The notes under the pieces are model-generated. The model saw only the letters and a list, made by a program, of their open reading frames with translations, was not told where the DNA came from and made no database searches. DNA of 64,000 nucleotides from contig NZ_CP126980.1 in the NCBI RefSeq assembly GCF_030252345.1, forward strand, positions 9,247,501 through 9,311,500, written 5' to 3'. Position numbers and translations under genes: made by a program. Positions within the stretch are counted from its first letter, which is position 1. The number at the start of each line of letters is the position of its first letter. This document shows, in pieces, positions 22,561 to 31,479 of the stretch. Source of the stretch: Actinoplanes oblitus (GTDB lineage: Bacteria > Actinomycetota > Actinomycetes > Mycobacteriales > Micromonosporaceae).

Positions 22561-24924
22561 TCAGGCCTCCACCAACATCTCGTCGGACGCGTCGGTGTAG
22601 AAGTTCGGGTCGGCCGCCAGGATGGCCCGGCGCACGTCGAGCAGCTCGGTGACCCGTTGCTGGATCACCGCGGTGCCGACCAGGCCGTCCTCCTCGGCGT
22701 CCCGGCGGGCCGTCGTCGAGTTCTCGGCGATGTCCACGATCCGGTCGACCACCAGCGCCACGCTCCGTCCGCCCTCGCTGTAGACGACCACCGACACGGT
22801 GTCGCCCTCCAGCTCCTCGCCGTACGCCCCGAGCAGGTGCGACAAGCGCACCAGCGGGAGGATCTGCCCGCGGTACTGGACCACCTCGCGGGAGCCGGCG
22901 TGCTCGATCCGGTCCCGCGGGAACTCCTCGAGCCGGGTCACGGTGTCCAGCGGGATCGCCACCCGGCGCTCGCCGACGGCGGTGACCAGCAGGCGTTCGG
23001 TGCTGCCGGTGCCGGCGCCGCGCTTCTCCGCGACGTTCTCGCGTTCCGAGTCGACGGCCAGGTGCGAGCGGCGGGCCAGCGAGGAGACGTCCAGGATCAG
23101 GCCCACCTTGCCGTCGCCCAGGATGGTCGCGCCGGCGTACAGGCCGATGTCCTTGAACCTGGTGTTCAGGGCCTTGACCACGACCTCCTCGGTGTTCAGC
23201 ACCCGGTCCACGACCAGGCCGAACCGCCGGCCGTCGGCCTGCAGCACCATGATGTAGACGCCCTGGTCGCCGCCGACCTCCAGGCCGAGCGCGCGGTCCA
23301 GGCGGACCAGCGGGAGCAGCTTGCCGCGCAGCCGGTAGACCGGCGCGCCCGAGGCGTACTCGACCTTGGTGGTCTGCCCGTCCACGAAGACCAGCTCGAG
23401 CACCGCGACCTGGGGGACCACGTACCGCTGGTCGCCGCAGTCGACGGTGAGCGCCTGGATGATGGCCAGGGTCAGCGGGATGGTGAGGCGCCAGACAGTG
23501 CCCTCGCCGGGCGTCGAGTCGACGCTCACCGCGCCACCGATGTTCTCGATGTTGGTCTTCACCACGTCCATGCCGACGCCGCGGCCGGAGACGTTGGTGA
23601 CCTTGGCGGCGGTGGAGAAGCCGGGCTGGAAGACCATCGCCATGATGTCGCGCTTGTCCATGTTCGGCACCTGCTCCGGCCGGAGCAGCCCGTTCTCCAC
23701 GGCCTTCTGCGCGATCCGCTCCACGTTCAGGCCGGCGCCGTCGTCGGCCACCTCGACCGCGACGTGCCCACCCTCGTGGTACGCGCGCAGCGTCAGGGTG
23801 CCCTCCGGGTTCTTGCCCGCGGCGATCCGGCGCTCCGGGTCCTCGATGCCGTGGTCGACAGCGTTGCGCACCAGGTGGGTCAGCGGGTCCTTGACCGCCT
23901 CCAGCAGGCTCCGGTCGAGCTCGGTCTCCTTGCCCTCCATCACCAGCTGGACCTGCTTGCCGAGCGAGTTGCTCAGGTCCCGGATGACTCGGGGCAGCTT
24001 GGACCAGATGTGCTCGATGGGCTGCATCCGGGTCTTCATGATGCCCTCTTGCAGCTCACTGGTGATCATGCCGAGCCGCTGGGCGCTGCGCACCAGACCG
24101 GAGTCACCGATCTCCATCACGCCGCGGACCAGCTGGTTACGGGCCAGGACCAGCTCACCGACCATGTTCATCAGGGTGTCCAGCAGGTCGACGTCGACCC
24201 GGATGGCGCTGTCCGCGATGCTCCGCTTCGGGGCCTGCGACTGCAGCGCCTCGTTGACCGCGGCCGGCTGCGTCTTGCCCTCCTCGAGCAGGATCGTGCC
24301 GAGCTTGCGCTCGTCGCCCTCGATCTGCTGCTGCAGCGCCGAGGTGACGTCGCCGGGCTGTGCCGCGCCGGCCTCGACCAGGATCTGGCCGAGCGGCTGC
24401 CGCTGCTCGGCGACCGGCTCCGGGGCCGGTCGGGTGGCGGCCGGCGCCTCCTCGACGGAGACCGGCGCCTCGGCCTCGGCGGCCGGTGCCTCGGCCGCCG
24501 GGGCGGCGGCCGGAGCGGGCGCGGCGGCGCCGTCGGCCGGCGCGTCCATCTGCGCCTTGATCCGGACGATCATGCTCTCGATGTCGACCTCGTCCTCGGT
24601 GCCCTTCTCCTCGATCGAGGAGAGCAGCGAGCGGACGCCGTCGATGCAGAGCAACAGAACGGTGATGGTCTCCGGGGTGACCGGCTGGACGCCGTCCCGC
24701 AACCGGGACAGCAGCGACTCACCGGCGTGGGCCAGCTTCTCCAGCCGGGAGAAGGCCAGGAACCCGCTGGTGCCCTTGATCGTGTGAATCGCCCGGAAGA
24801 TACGCGAGATCAGGTCGCGTGAGCCCGGCTCCTGCTCGAGGCTCACGAGGTCCCGGTCGATCTGGTCCAGGTTCTCGTGGGACTCCATGAGGAATTCGCC
24901 GACGATCTCGCCAAGGTCTTCCAC
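22561..24924 (-). CDS. cheA: Chemotaxis histidine kinase CheA with two C-terminal CheW-like domains
   Basis: This 787-residue kinase starts at GTG with AGGAGGA upstream. Residues 1-105 are the HPt domain with His47 in RIFRAIHTIKGTSGF. An Ala/Pro/Glu linker follows, then a region with QILVEAGAAQPGDV, seen in many actinobacterial and delta-proteobacterial CheA proteins. Dimerisation and ATPase domains follow (LVRNAVDHGIEDP, DDGAGLNVERIAQKA, FSTAAKVTNVSGRGVGMDVV). Two CheW-like regions end the protein (about 500-640 and 650-775), where most CheA proteins have one. CheA phosphorylates CheY and CheB. It leads the nine-gene operon behind a motility-type promoter. Confidence 0.95.
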   Translation of the reverse strand: MEDLGEIVGEFLMESHENLDQIDRDLVSLEQEPGSRDLISRIFRAIHTIKGTSGFLAFSRLEKLAHAGESLLSRLRDGVQPVTPETITVLLLCIDGVRSLLSSIEEKGTEDEVDIESMIVRIKAQMDAPADGAAAPAPAAAPAAEAPAAEAEAPVSVEEAPAATRPAPEPVAEQRQPLGQILVEAGAAQPGDVTSALQQQIEGDERKLGTILLEEGKTQPAAVNEALQSQAPKRSIADSAIRVDVDLLDTLMNMVGELVLARNQLVRGVMEIGDSGLVRSAQRLGMITSELQEGIMKTRMQPIEHIWSKLPRVIRDLSNSLGKQVQLVMEGKETELDRSLLEAVKDPLTHLVRNAVDHGIEDPERRIAAGKNPEGTLTLRAYHEGGHVAVEVADDGAGLNVERIAQKAVENGLLRPEQVPNMDKRDIMAMVFQPGFSTAAKVTNVSGRGVGMDVVKTNIENIGGAVSVDSTPGEGTVWRLTIPLTLAIIQALTVDCGDQRYVVPQVAVLELVFVDGQTTKVEYASGAPVYRLRGKLLPLVRLDRALGLEVGGDQGVYIMVLQADGRRFGLVVDRVLNTEEVVVKALNTRFKDIGLYAGATILGDGKVGLILDVSSLARRSHLAVDSERENVAEKRGAGTGSTERLLVTAVGERRVAIPLDTVTRLEEFPRDRIEHAGSREVVQYRGQILPLVRLSHLLGAYGEELEGDTVSVVVYSEGGRSVALVVDRIVDIAENSTTARRDAEEDGLVGTAVIQQRVTELLDVRRAILAADPNFYTDASDEMLVEA

Positions 24925-24954
24925 GTCAAATCCTCCTGCTCGGCTTCACAGCCC

Positions 24955-24982
24955 TCATCGACCCCTCCGCGCGCCAACTGAG
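24955..24982 (-). promoter_or_regulatory. Candidate motility sigma-factor promoter of the chemotaxis operon
   Basis: The minus strand reads CTCA, 16 bases, then GTCGATGA. It has the same -35 and spacing as at fliM and 6 of 8 matches to GCCGATAA. The predicted start of transcription would leave a 5' leader of roughly 25 nt containing the AGGAGGA ribosome site of cheA. Confidence 0.55.
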
Positions 24983-25043
24983 AAAGACTCGCCCGGTACG
25001 CCGGGATGAACCCTTTTTCCGACCCGGTCCCGTGGTGCGCGGG

Positions 25044-25212
25044 TTAGCCGGTGTTGCGGAATCCGGCCGAGTGCGGGGCGAGGTCCAGGGTGTGGCCGGC
25101 ATCGGTCGCGAGACGTCCGCACACCGGTGTCGCAGGTGGGCGGCTCGCGGACGCCGCCACCCACACCCTGGGCCAGGCCGCGGCGCCGGTCGGGTTCCGA
25201 AACACGGGCTAG
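25044..25212. repeat. Nested 169-bp imperfect inverted repeat upstream of the cheA promoter
   Basis: Four nested palindromic pairs share almost one centre near 25128. These are 25044-25064 with 25192-25212 (17 of 21 paired), 25085-25095 with 25161-25171 (11 of 11), 25114-25120 with 25147-25153 (7 of 7), and a central 10-bp palindrome at 25121-25130. The outer right arm includes the stop of the response regulator gene. It could fold as one long hairpin in RNA read from the regulator toward cheA. It may be a terminator/attenuator, a structured RNA or the remnant of a palindromic mobile element. Confidence 0.6.
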
Positions 25213-25907
25213 GCCTCTCCGCCCGGGCGCCGGTAGCGGTAGCCGAAGCCGCGGACCGACTCGATGGGCGACTCGTCCGGATCGGACCAGCCGAGCTTGC
25301 GCCGCAGCCGCAGCACCGCGAACTTGACCCGTTCCTGACCGATGCCTGTCGGGTCGTCCCAGGCCTGGGTCAGCAGCTGGTTCGGCGAGAGCACCGCGCC
25401 GGCATGCCGCACCAGCGCGTTGAGCAGGCGGAATTCGGTCGGCGTGAGCCGCTTCTCCTCGCCCTTGACATAGACGCGACGCTTCGTCGGGTCCAGGTGC
25501 ACCAGTCCGTCGTCGTAGATCTGGCTGGCCCAGCTGTTCTGGCCGCTGGACGACCGGCGCAGCAGTGCCTCCACCCGGGCCAGCAGCTCGTTGTTGGCGA
25601 ACGGTTTGGTCAGGTAGTCGTCGGCGCCGCCGCGCAGGCCGCGGACCTTCTCGGCCTCCTGGCCGTGCGCGGTGAGCACCAGCACCGGCACGTCGGAGAC
25701 GTCCCGGAGCCGTTCCAGCACCTGCCAGCCGTCCATCTCCGGCAGGCCGACGTCGAGCACCACCAGGTCGGGATGCTCGGCGTACGCCTCCTTGAGGCCG
25801 GAACGGCCGTCCGCGGCATGCGCGACCTCGTACCCGGCCCGGCTGAACAGCAGCCGCAGAGCGAGTGCGATGTCCGGGTCGTCCTCGACCACGAGTAGGC
25901 GACTCAT
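25209..25907 (-). CDS. OmpR-family response regulator, orphan
   Basis: The ATG at 25907 gives 232 residues, a full OmpR/PhoB-type regulator. Residues 1-120 are a receiver with the acidic pair in VVEDDPD, acceptor Asp in VVLDVGLPEMDGWQ and Lys in YLTKPFANNELLARVEALLR. Residues about 130-230 are a winged helix (RLTPTEFRLLNALVRHAGAV, VLRLRRKLG, VRGFGYRYRRPGGEA). No histidine kinase gene is adjacent, so its partner must be elsewhere. It is transcribed toward cheA but is separated from it by the nested inverted repeat and the cheA promoter. A role in motility control is possible but unproven. Confidence 0.9.
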   Translation of the reverse strand: MSRLLVVEDDPDIALALRLLFSRAGYEVAHAADGRSGLKEAYAEHPDLVVLDVGLPEMDGWQVLERLRDVSDVPVLVLTAHGQEAEKVRGLRGGADDYLTKPFANNELLARVEALLRRSSSGQNSWASQIYDDGLVHLDPTKRRVYVKGEEKRLTPTEFRLLNALVRHAGAVLSPNQLLTQAWDDPTGIGQERVKFAVLRLRRKLGWSDPDESPIESVRGFGYRYRRPGGEA

Positions 25908-26301
25908 CGTGTGCTCACCCTGCCCCCAACCCGTGCTCGCACCCGATTTCGGGCACGGTCGATCCCCACGCGCGACGACGCGCCGGGAAGTCGATGTCTT
26001 GCCTGGCACCGCCCACGCGACCGCGGACGGGAGAAATTCAACGGCGCAAAAACACCATAGCGTGATGTCATCGCCTATTTACGGACAGTGACAGTTTAGC
26101 GGGCAAAGGCCCGGCACACCGGCGGGTCCACAAGGATCAGCGGGCAAGATCCGCAGGCCGCCGCCGGGCCGCCATCCCTTCAGCTTGTCATTTCCGGTAC
26201 GGCATTTCCGCCGTTCCGGGAAAGATGTGACACGGCGCGAAGTAAGGGGTCCGATATCCCTGGTGGACGAATCGCGTCCACCCGGATCCGAGAGGAAACC
26301 C

Positions 26302-26961
26302 GTGTTCGACAAGGTGGTACGCCGTGCGTCCGTGCTCGCGGCCGCGCCCGCGCTGCTCGCCCTGCCCGCCGCGCTGTTCGCACTCCCGCACGCGGTGCAC
26401 GCCCAGGGACCGGTGATCCCCGGCCGGCCCGCCCCGGCGGTGATCCGTACCCATCCGGCGCCGCCGGCCACGTCACCCGGTCCGGCGACGGCACCGGGCA
26501 CCCCGGCCGGGCGGATCACCCCGAACATCGCCGCGGCACCCGCCGGCGCGGCCACCCCGGATCCGGAGAAGGCCCGCGCCCGCACGCTGATGCATCAGGT
26601 CATCCGGCTGACCAACCGGGAGCGGGCACGGAACGGCTGTCCCCGCCTCGGGGTCGACCACGAGCTGATCCTGGCGTCGGTGGCACAGTCCTACTACATG
26701 GCCCGGACCCGGCTGTTCAGCCATGTCTGGCGGGACGGCTCGACGTTCGCGATGCGCGCCCAGCGGGCCGGTTACCGGGCACCGGCCGGGGAGAACATCG
26801 CCTGGGGATACCCGACCGCGGGCGAGGTGATGGCCGCCTGGATGGCCAGCCCCGGGCACCGGGCCAACATCCTCAACTGCGGGGCGAAGTCGATCGGCGC
26901 GGCCATCGTCTACGCCGCCGACGGCACGCCGTACTACACCCAGGTGTTCGGCTGGCGCTGA
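26302..26961 (+). CDS. Secreted CAP (SCP/PR-1) domain protein
   Basis: The GTG at 26302, preceded by GAGAGGAAA, starts a 219-residue protein with a clear signal peptide (basic start, Ala/Leu core, cleavage near AVHA-QG at about 34). In-frame codons upstream to 26185 do not encode a plausible N-terminus. A Pro/Ala linker follows (about 37-95), then a CAP domain with LTNRERARNGC, SHVWRDGSTF, GENIAWGY and WMASPGHRANILNC. The domain has two Cys residues placed for a disulfide. CAP proteins are exported and of varied, often unknown, function. It converges with murB, whose stop is 13 nt away. Confidence 0.9.
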   Translation: MFDKVVRRASVLAAAPALLALPAALFALPHAVHAQGPVIPGRPAPAVIRTHPAPPATSPGPATAPGTPAGRITPNIAAAPAGAATPDPEKARARTLMHQVIRLTNRERARNGCPRLGVDHELILASVAQSYYMARTRLFSHVWRDGSTFAMRAQRAGYRAPAGENIAWGYPTAGEVMAAWMASPGHRANILNCGAKSIGAAIVYAADGTPYYTQVFGWR

Positions 26962-26974
26962 ACCGGTTCGCCGG

Positions 26975-28036
26975 TCAGAGCGCGCAGCCGATCAGCACCG
27001 GCTCCGGATGCAGCTCGACGCCGAACCGGTCACGCACCCCGTCCCGGATGGTCCGGGCCAGGTCCAGCAGCGCGGCGGTGTCGCCGGTGCCGCGGTTGGT
27101 CAGCGCCAGCGTGTGCTTGCCGGAGATGGCCACCCCGTCGCCGGCGAAGCCTTTCGGGAAGCCGGCGTGCTCGATCAGCCAGGCCGCCGGGATCTTCACC
27201 GTCCCGTCCGTGCCCGGCCAGTGCGGCAGCTCGCCGCGGGCCGCTGTCAGCTCGGCGAAGAAGGCCGCCGAGACCACCGGGTTGGTGAAGAACGAGCCGA
27301 CCGACCAGGTGTCCCGGTCCTCCGGGTCGAGCACCATGCCCTTGCCGGCGCGCAGCTTGAGCACCGTCTGCCGGGCCTGCTCGACGGGCACCCGGTCACC
27401 GGTCTCGACGCCCAGCTGGCGGGCCAGCTCGGCGTACCGGATCGGGGCCGACAACCCGTCCACGGCCAGCCGGAAGTCGACGGCGGTGACCAGGTAGCGG
27501 TCGTTGTGCTTGAACACGCTCGAGCGATACCCGAACCGGCACTCGTGCGGGGTCATCACGAGTTGCTCGTCCTCGATCCGGTCGTACGCGTGCACCGCCT
27601 CGATGGTGTGCGCGACCTCCTGGCCGTAGGCGCCGACGTTCTGGATCGGGGTGGCGCCGGCCGCTCCCGGGATACCGGACAGGCACTCGACGCCGGACCA
27701 GCCGCGCTCCACGGCGTACCCGACGAACTGGTCCCAGGGCTCGCCGGAGGCGACCCTGACCAGCACCTCGCCGGCCTCCTCGGCGACCACCTCGATCCCG
27801 CCGTTGCGCAGCAGCAGGACCTCGCCGGCGAAGCCGGCATCACCGATCACCACGTTGCTGCCGCCGGCCAGGACCAGCAGCGGGCGCCCCTGCGCGGTGG
27901 CTCGCCGCACCGCGGCGACCGCCTCGCCGGTGTCGGCAGCGGTGGTCACCGTGCCGGCCGGCCCGCCGAGGCGTAGCGTCGTGTACGCCGCCAGCATTCG
28001 GTCCGCGATCGGGGATGTGTCAGTCACGACGTTCAC
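26975..28036 (-). CDS. murB: UDP-N-acetylenolpyruvoylglucosamine reductase MurB
   Basis: This 353-residue protein has the FAD-binding motifs LVLAGGSNVVIGDAGFAGEV and CLSGIPGAAGATPIQNVGAY, the substrate-domain segments FGYRSSVFKHNDRYLVTAV and GSFFTNPVVS (containing the catalytic serine), and a final AAWLIEHAGFPKGFAGDGVA, SGKHTLALTN. It uses NADPH to make UDP-N-acetylmuramate, an early step of cytoplasmic peptidoglycan precursor synthesis. The start is GTG; another in-frame GTG lies three codons later. It is divergent from the gene at 28096. Confidence 0.95.
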   Translation of the reverse strand: MNVVTDTSPIADRMLAAYTTLRLGGPAGTVTTAADTGEAVAAVRRATAQGRPLLVLAGGSNVVIGDAGFAGEVLLLRNGGIEVVAEEAGEVLVRVASGEPWDQFVGYAVERGWSGVECLSGIPGAAGATPIQNVGAYGQEVAHTIEAVHAYDRIEDEQLVMTPHECRFGYRSSVFKHNDRYLVTAVDFRLAVDGLSAPIRYAELARQLGVETGDRVPVEQARQTVLKLRAGKGMVLDPEDRDTWSVGSFFTNPVVSAAFFAELTAARGELPHWPGTDGTVKIPAAWLIEHAGFPKGFAGDGVAISGKHTLALTNRGTGDTAALLDLARTIRDGVRDRFGVELHPEPVLIGCAL

Positions 28037-28095
28037 CCTAAGCTCATCGGGCAGAGTGATTCACCGGCGGTCCGGCCGAGCGGGAGACGACTGCG

Positions 28096-28857
28096 ATGAA
28101 CAGGTTGCACGCGACGAAGGACTTCTGGCTGGCGGCGCTGCGCGCCGACGGCCCGGCCCTGTGGGACGCCGTCGCCGAGACCGGCCCAGCCGTCCCGGTG
28201 CCGGGCATCCCCGACTGGACCACCGCCGACCTGGCCCACCACGTCACCGGCACGCTGCGCTGGGTGCGCGCCACGGTGGCCCGCGGGGTGACAGCCGTCC
28301 CCGACGTGGCGCCCGGCGACGACGCCCGGCCAGACTGGGACGAGGCGCTCGATCAGCTGCGGCGCGAGCTGACCGGCACCATCGAGACCCTGGAGGCGCT
28401 CGATCCGGACTTCCCGGCGTGGAACTGGGCGCCGCAACCGAAACGCGCGGTGTTCTGGGACCGGCGGATCGCGCACGAGATCTCGGTGCACCGGTGGGAC
28501 GCCGAGGCGGCGGCCGGCCGGCCCACCCCGATCGAGACCAAGCTGGCCACCGACGGGGTGGCCGAGATCCTGGACACCTGGCTGCCGGCCGGCAAGCGGC
28601 TGGGGCCGACCGACCTGCACGGCGTGGTGCACCTGGTCGGGACCGACGCCGAGACCGAGTGGTTCGTCCGGCTCCGCGGCGCGGGGATCGCGCTGCTGGA
28701 CACCGGCACGATCCTGGACACCGACGATCACCATGCCCGCGCCAAGGCGATGGGCACGGCGAGTGACCTGCAGTTGGCCCTGATGGGACGGAAACGCCCG
28801 GACCAGTTGGCGATCAGCGGCGATCCACGCCTGATCCAGGCTCTACGAACCGGTTAA
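28096..28857 (+). CDS. Maleylpyruvate isomerase-family (mycothiol-dependent type) enzyme
   Basis: This 253-residue protein fits the DinB-like, actinobacterial maleylpyruvate isomerase N-terminal family. It has an N-terminal helical bundle with [20 protein letters not shown] and a metal-binding motif [16 protein letters not shown], supplying the His, Glu and His ligands typical of the fold. A C-terminal SCP2-like half ends [20 protein letters not shown]. Members use mycothiol as a cofactor in various isomerase or transferase reactions. The substrate here is unknown. The stop TAA lies within a GAACCGGTTAA sequence that also occurs in the beta-glucosidase operator. Confidence 0.8.
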   Translation: MNRLHATKDFWLAALRADGPALWDAVAETGPAVPVPGIPDWTTADLAHHVTGTLRWVRATVARGVTAVPDVAPGDDARPDWDEALDQLRRELTGTIETLEALDPDFPAWNWAPQPKRAVFWDRRIAHEISVHRWDAEAAAGRPTPIETKLATDGVAEILDTWLPAGKRLGPTDLHGVVHLVGTDAETEWFVRLRGAGIALLDTGTILDTDDHHARAKAMGTASDLQLALMGRKRPDQLAISGDPRLIQALRTG

Positions 28858-28892
28858 CACCCGCTCGTAACTCCACACCTCCGCGATGTGCC

Positions 28893-28969
28893 GCCGATGG
28901 GCGGGCAGGCGATTTCTCGACGCCCGTGGTTTTCGCGGGGACCGAGAGATCGCCTGTCCGCCCATCGGC
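28893..28969. repeat. 27-bp inverted repeat, 23-base loop, before the beta-glucosidase promoter
   Basis: The left arm is 28893-28919 and the right arm 28943-28969, paired at 25 of 27 positions with the other two able to form G-U. It begins 36 nt after the stop of the preceding gene. It may be a terminator for that gene; the length and the absence of a T-tract also suit a palindromic mobile remnant. Confidence 0.7.
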
Positions 28970-29013
28970 CACAAGGCAAATCGCCACGGAGCGAAGCGGA
29001 GCCAATCGGTATA

Positions 29014-29032
29014 GTGAACCGGTTAAGTTCAC
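29014..29032. promoter_or_regulatory. Palindromic operator upstream of the GH1 gene
   Basis: GTGAAC, seven bases, GTTCAC form an inverted repeat. Inside it, TGAACCGGTTAA is a near-perfect palindrome with the central CG step typical of LacI-family operators. It lies 22 nt before the ATG of the beta-glucosidase, whose downstream neighbour is a LacI-type regulator. Related TGAACCGGTT or GAACCGGTTAA copies occur at 26959 and 28847. Confidence 0.6.
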
Positions 29033-29054
29033 GGATCAAGGAAGCGGTGAAGAC

Positions 29055-30458
29055 ATGACGGCAACCGTCACGTCCACGTCGGCGCAGCCGGCGCGCGCGG
29101 GGATCACCTTCCCCGACGGCTTCGTCTGGGGCGCGGCCACGGCCTCGTACCAGATCGAGGGGGCGGCTCGGGAGGACGGTCGCGGCCCGTCCATCTGGGA
29201 CACCTTCAGCCGTACGCCCGGGAAGGTGTACGCCGGCCACACCGGTGACATCGCGTGCGACCACTACCACCGGTACGTCGAGGACGTGGCGCTGATGGCC
29301 GACCTCGGCCTGGCGTCGTACCGATTCTCGGTCGCCTGGCCGCGCGTCCGCCCGGACGGCACCGGCCCGGTCAACCTCAAGGGCCTCGACTTCTACGACC
29401 GGCTCACCGACGAGCTGCTCGGCAAGGGCATCGACCCGGTCGTCACCCTCTACCACTGGGACCTCCCGCAGACGCTCGAGGACCGGGGCGGCTGGGCCAG
29501 CCGGGAGACCGCCGAGGCGTTCGGCGAGTACGCCGAGATCGTCTACCGCAAGCTGGGTGACCGGGTGGGCACCTGGACCACCCTGAACGAGCCGTGGTGC
29601 TCGGCCTACCTCGGTTACGGCTCCGGCATCCACGCCCCCGGCGTGCAGGACCCGGCGAAGGCCCTGGCCGCCGTGCACCACCTGAACCTCGGCCACGGCC
29701 TGGCGGTGCAGGCGCTGCGGGCGGCCGGCGCGCAGCGGGTCAGCATCACGCTGAACCCGTGCGAGGTCTACCCGGTGGACCCGGACAGCCCGGCCGACCG
29801 GGACGCCGCCCGGCTGATCGACGGGCTGGCCAACCGGATCTTCTTCGACCCGCTGCTGCGCGGCGAGTACCCGGCCGACGTCCTCGAGCACATCGCCCGG
29901 CTGACCGACCTGTCCTACCTCAAGGACGGCGACCTGGCAATCATCAACCAGCCGATCGACGTGCTGGGCATCAACTTCTACAACCCGGCGTACGTCTCGG
30001 CGAAGCCCGGCGCGCCCGGCGACCTGTCCTACCCGGGCAGCGAGGGCATCGCGTTCCGCCCGCCGGTCGGCCCGGTCACCGACATGAACTGGCCGATCGA
30101 GCCGGCCAGCCTCACCCGGCTGCTCACCCGCATCCACCGCGACTACCCGGGCACCCCGCTGATGATCACCGAGAACGGCGCGGCGTTCCCGGACGGCCCG
30201 GGCCCGACCGGCGAGGTGGCCGACACCCGCCGGATCGACTACGTGGACGGCCACCTGCGGGCCTGCCACGACGCGCTGGCCGCCGGAGTCGATCTGCGGG
30301 GATACTTCCTCTGGTCACTGATGGACAACTTCGAATGGGCCGAGGGCTACGCGAAGCGTTTCGGTATCGTGCACGTCGACTACACGACGCAGCAGCGGGT
30401 GCTCAAGAACAGCGCGAAGTGGTACCGCGAGGTGATCAAGCGCAACGGGCTTTCGTAA
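29055..30458 (+). CDS. GH1 family beta-glucosidase
   Basis: The ATG at 29055 gives 467 residues, the usual GH1 length. Diagnostic motifs are [19 protein letters not shown] near the start, [14 protein letters not shown], the acid/base Glu179 in [15 protein letters not shown] and the nucleophile Glu373 in [12 protein letters not shown], and then [20 protein letters not shown]. There is no signal peptide, so it acts on imported beta-glucosides such as cellobiose in the cytoplasm. A LacI-type repressor gene follows at 10 nt, and a palindromic operator lies upstream. No sugar transporter adjoins it in this window. Substrate specificity within GH1 cannot be read off. Confidence 0.94.
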   Translation: MTATVTSTSAQPARAGITFPDGFVWGAATASYQIEGAAREDGRGPSIWDTFSRTPGKVYAGHTGDIACDHYHRYVEDVALMADLGLASYRFSVAWPRVRPDGTGPVNLKGLDFYDRLTDELLGKGIDPVVTLYHWDLPQTLEDRGGWASRETAEAFGEYAEIVYRKLGDRVGTWTTLNEPWCSAYLGYGSGIHAPGVQDPAKALAAVHHLNLGHGLAVQALRAAGAQRVSITLNPCEVYPVDPDSPADRDAARLIDGLANRIFFDPLLRGEYPADVLEHIARLTDLSYLKDGDLAIINQPIDVLGINFYNPAYVSAKPGAPGDLSYPGSEGIAFRPPVGPVTDMNWPIEPASLTRLLTRIHRDYPGTPLMITENGAAFPDGPGPTGEVADTRRIDYVDGHLRACHDALAAGVDLRGYFLWSLMDNFEWAEGYAKRFGIVHVDYTTQQRVLKNSAKWYREVIKRNGLS

Positions 30459-30468
30459 GGAGCGATTT

Positions 30469-31479
30469 GTGACGACGCGGGAGCGGCCCACCCTGGAAGC
30501 GGTGGCCCGGCGCGCCGGGGTGTCCCGGGCAACCGTCTCCCGCGTCGTCAACGGTTCCACGACGGTGGCCGCCACCATCCGGGAGGCGGTCAACCGGGCC
30601 GTCGACGAGCTGGGTTACGTGCCCAATCAGGCCGCCCGCAGCCTGGTCACCCAGCGGACCGACTCGGTCGCGCTGATCCTGCCGGAGACGGCGAACCGGG
30701 TCTTCTCCGACGACCTGTTCTTCCCGGCCATCATCCGCGGCGTCGGCATGGAGCTGGAGGCGGCCGACAAGCAGCTGGTCCTGATGATGACCGGCTCGGA
30801 GGCCGGCCACCACCGGGTGGAGCGCTACGCGGTCGCCGGCCACGTCGACGGCGTCGTGTTCGCCTCGATCCACGGCGCCGACCCGCTGCCCGGCACCCTG
30901 GCCCGCCGCGGCATCCCGGTGATCTGCAGCGGCCGCCCGATGACCGCCGAGCCCCCGGTCCCCTACGTCGACGTCGACCACGCCGGCGGTGTCGCGGCCG
31001 CGGTCCGCCACCTGATCGCCACCGGCCGCCGCCGGATCGCCACCATCGCCGGCCCGCAGGACATGGTCGCCGGCATCGAGCGCCTCGCCGGCTACACCGC
31101 CACCCTGCGCGCCGCCGGCCTCCCCGAGCTGGTCGTCACCGGCGACTTCACCCGCGAGTCGGGCATCACCGGCATGCGCGCCCTGCTGGCACGGGACCCG
31201 TCCCTGGACGCGGTCTTCGTCGCCTCCGACCTGATGGCCCACGGCGCGCTGATGGCCCTGCGCGAGGCCGGCCGGGAGGTCCCCGCCGACGTCGCGGTCA
31301 TCGGCTTCGACGACTTCGAGATCAGCCGTTACAGCGACCCGCCGCTGACCACGGTCCGCCAGCCGATCGGCGAGATGGGCCGCACCCTGGCCCGCCAGAT
31401 GCTGCTCCTGATCACCGGCGACGAGATCCCGGAGTCGGTGGTCCTCCCCACCGAGCTGATCGTCCGCGACTCCGCCTGA
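30469..31479 (+). CDS. LacI-family transcriptional regulator
   Basis: This 336-residue protein starts at GTG after AAGGAGCGATTT. The N-terminal LacI helix-turn-helix reads TLEAVARRAGVSRATVSRVV, with hinge VPNQAARSLVTQRT. The periplasmic-binding-protein-like core (about 65-335) includes VDGVVFASIHG, VDVDHAGGVAAAVRHLI, VAVIGFDDFEISRYSDPPLT and TTVRQPIGEMG. It probably represses the upstream beta-glucosidase gene and responds to its sugar substrate, as in CebR-type systems. The operator at 29014-29032 fits this role. Confidence 0.93.
   Translation: MTTRERPTLEAVARRAGVSRATVSRVVNGSTTVAATIREAVNRAVDELGYVPNQAARSLVTQRTDSVALILPETANRVFSDDLFFPAIIRGVGMELEAADKQLVLMMTGSEAGHHRVERYAVAGHVDGVVFASIHGADPLPGTLARRGIPVICSGRPMTAEPPVPYVDVDHAGGVAAAVRHLIATGRRRIATIAGPQDMVAGIERLAGYTATLRAAGLPELVVTGDFTRESGITGMRALLARDPSLDAVFVASDLMAHGALMALREAGREVPADVAVIGFDDFEISRYSDPPLTTVRQPIGEMGRTLARQMLLLITGDEIPESVVLPTELIVRDSA

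Noticed and set aside
22156..24822. 888-codon plus-strand frame across cheW and cheA
   Set aside because: It mirrors cheW and cheA, has no family features or ribosome site, and its His/Asp/Arg-rich composition is typical of antisense shadows in this genome.
26185..26301. N-terminal extension of the CAP-domain protein from a TTG at 26185
   Set aside because: The extension is Arg-rich and would bury the signal peptide. The GTG at 26302 has a good ribosome site and places the signal peptide at the N-terminus.
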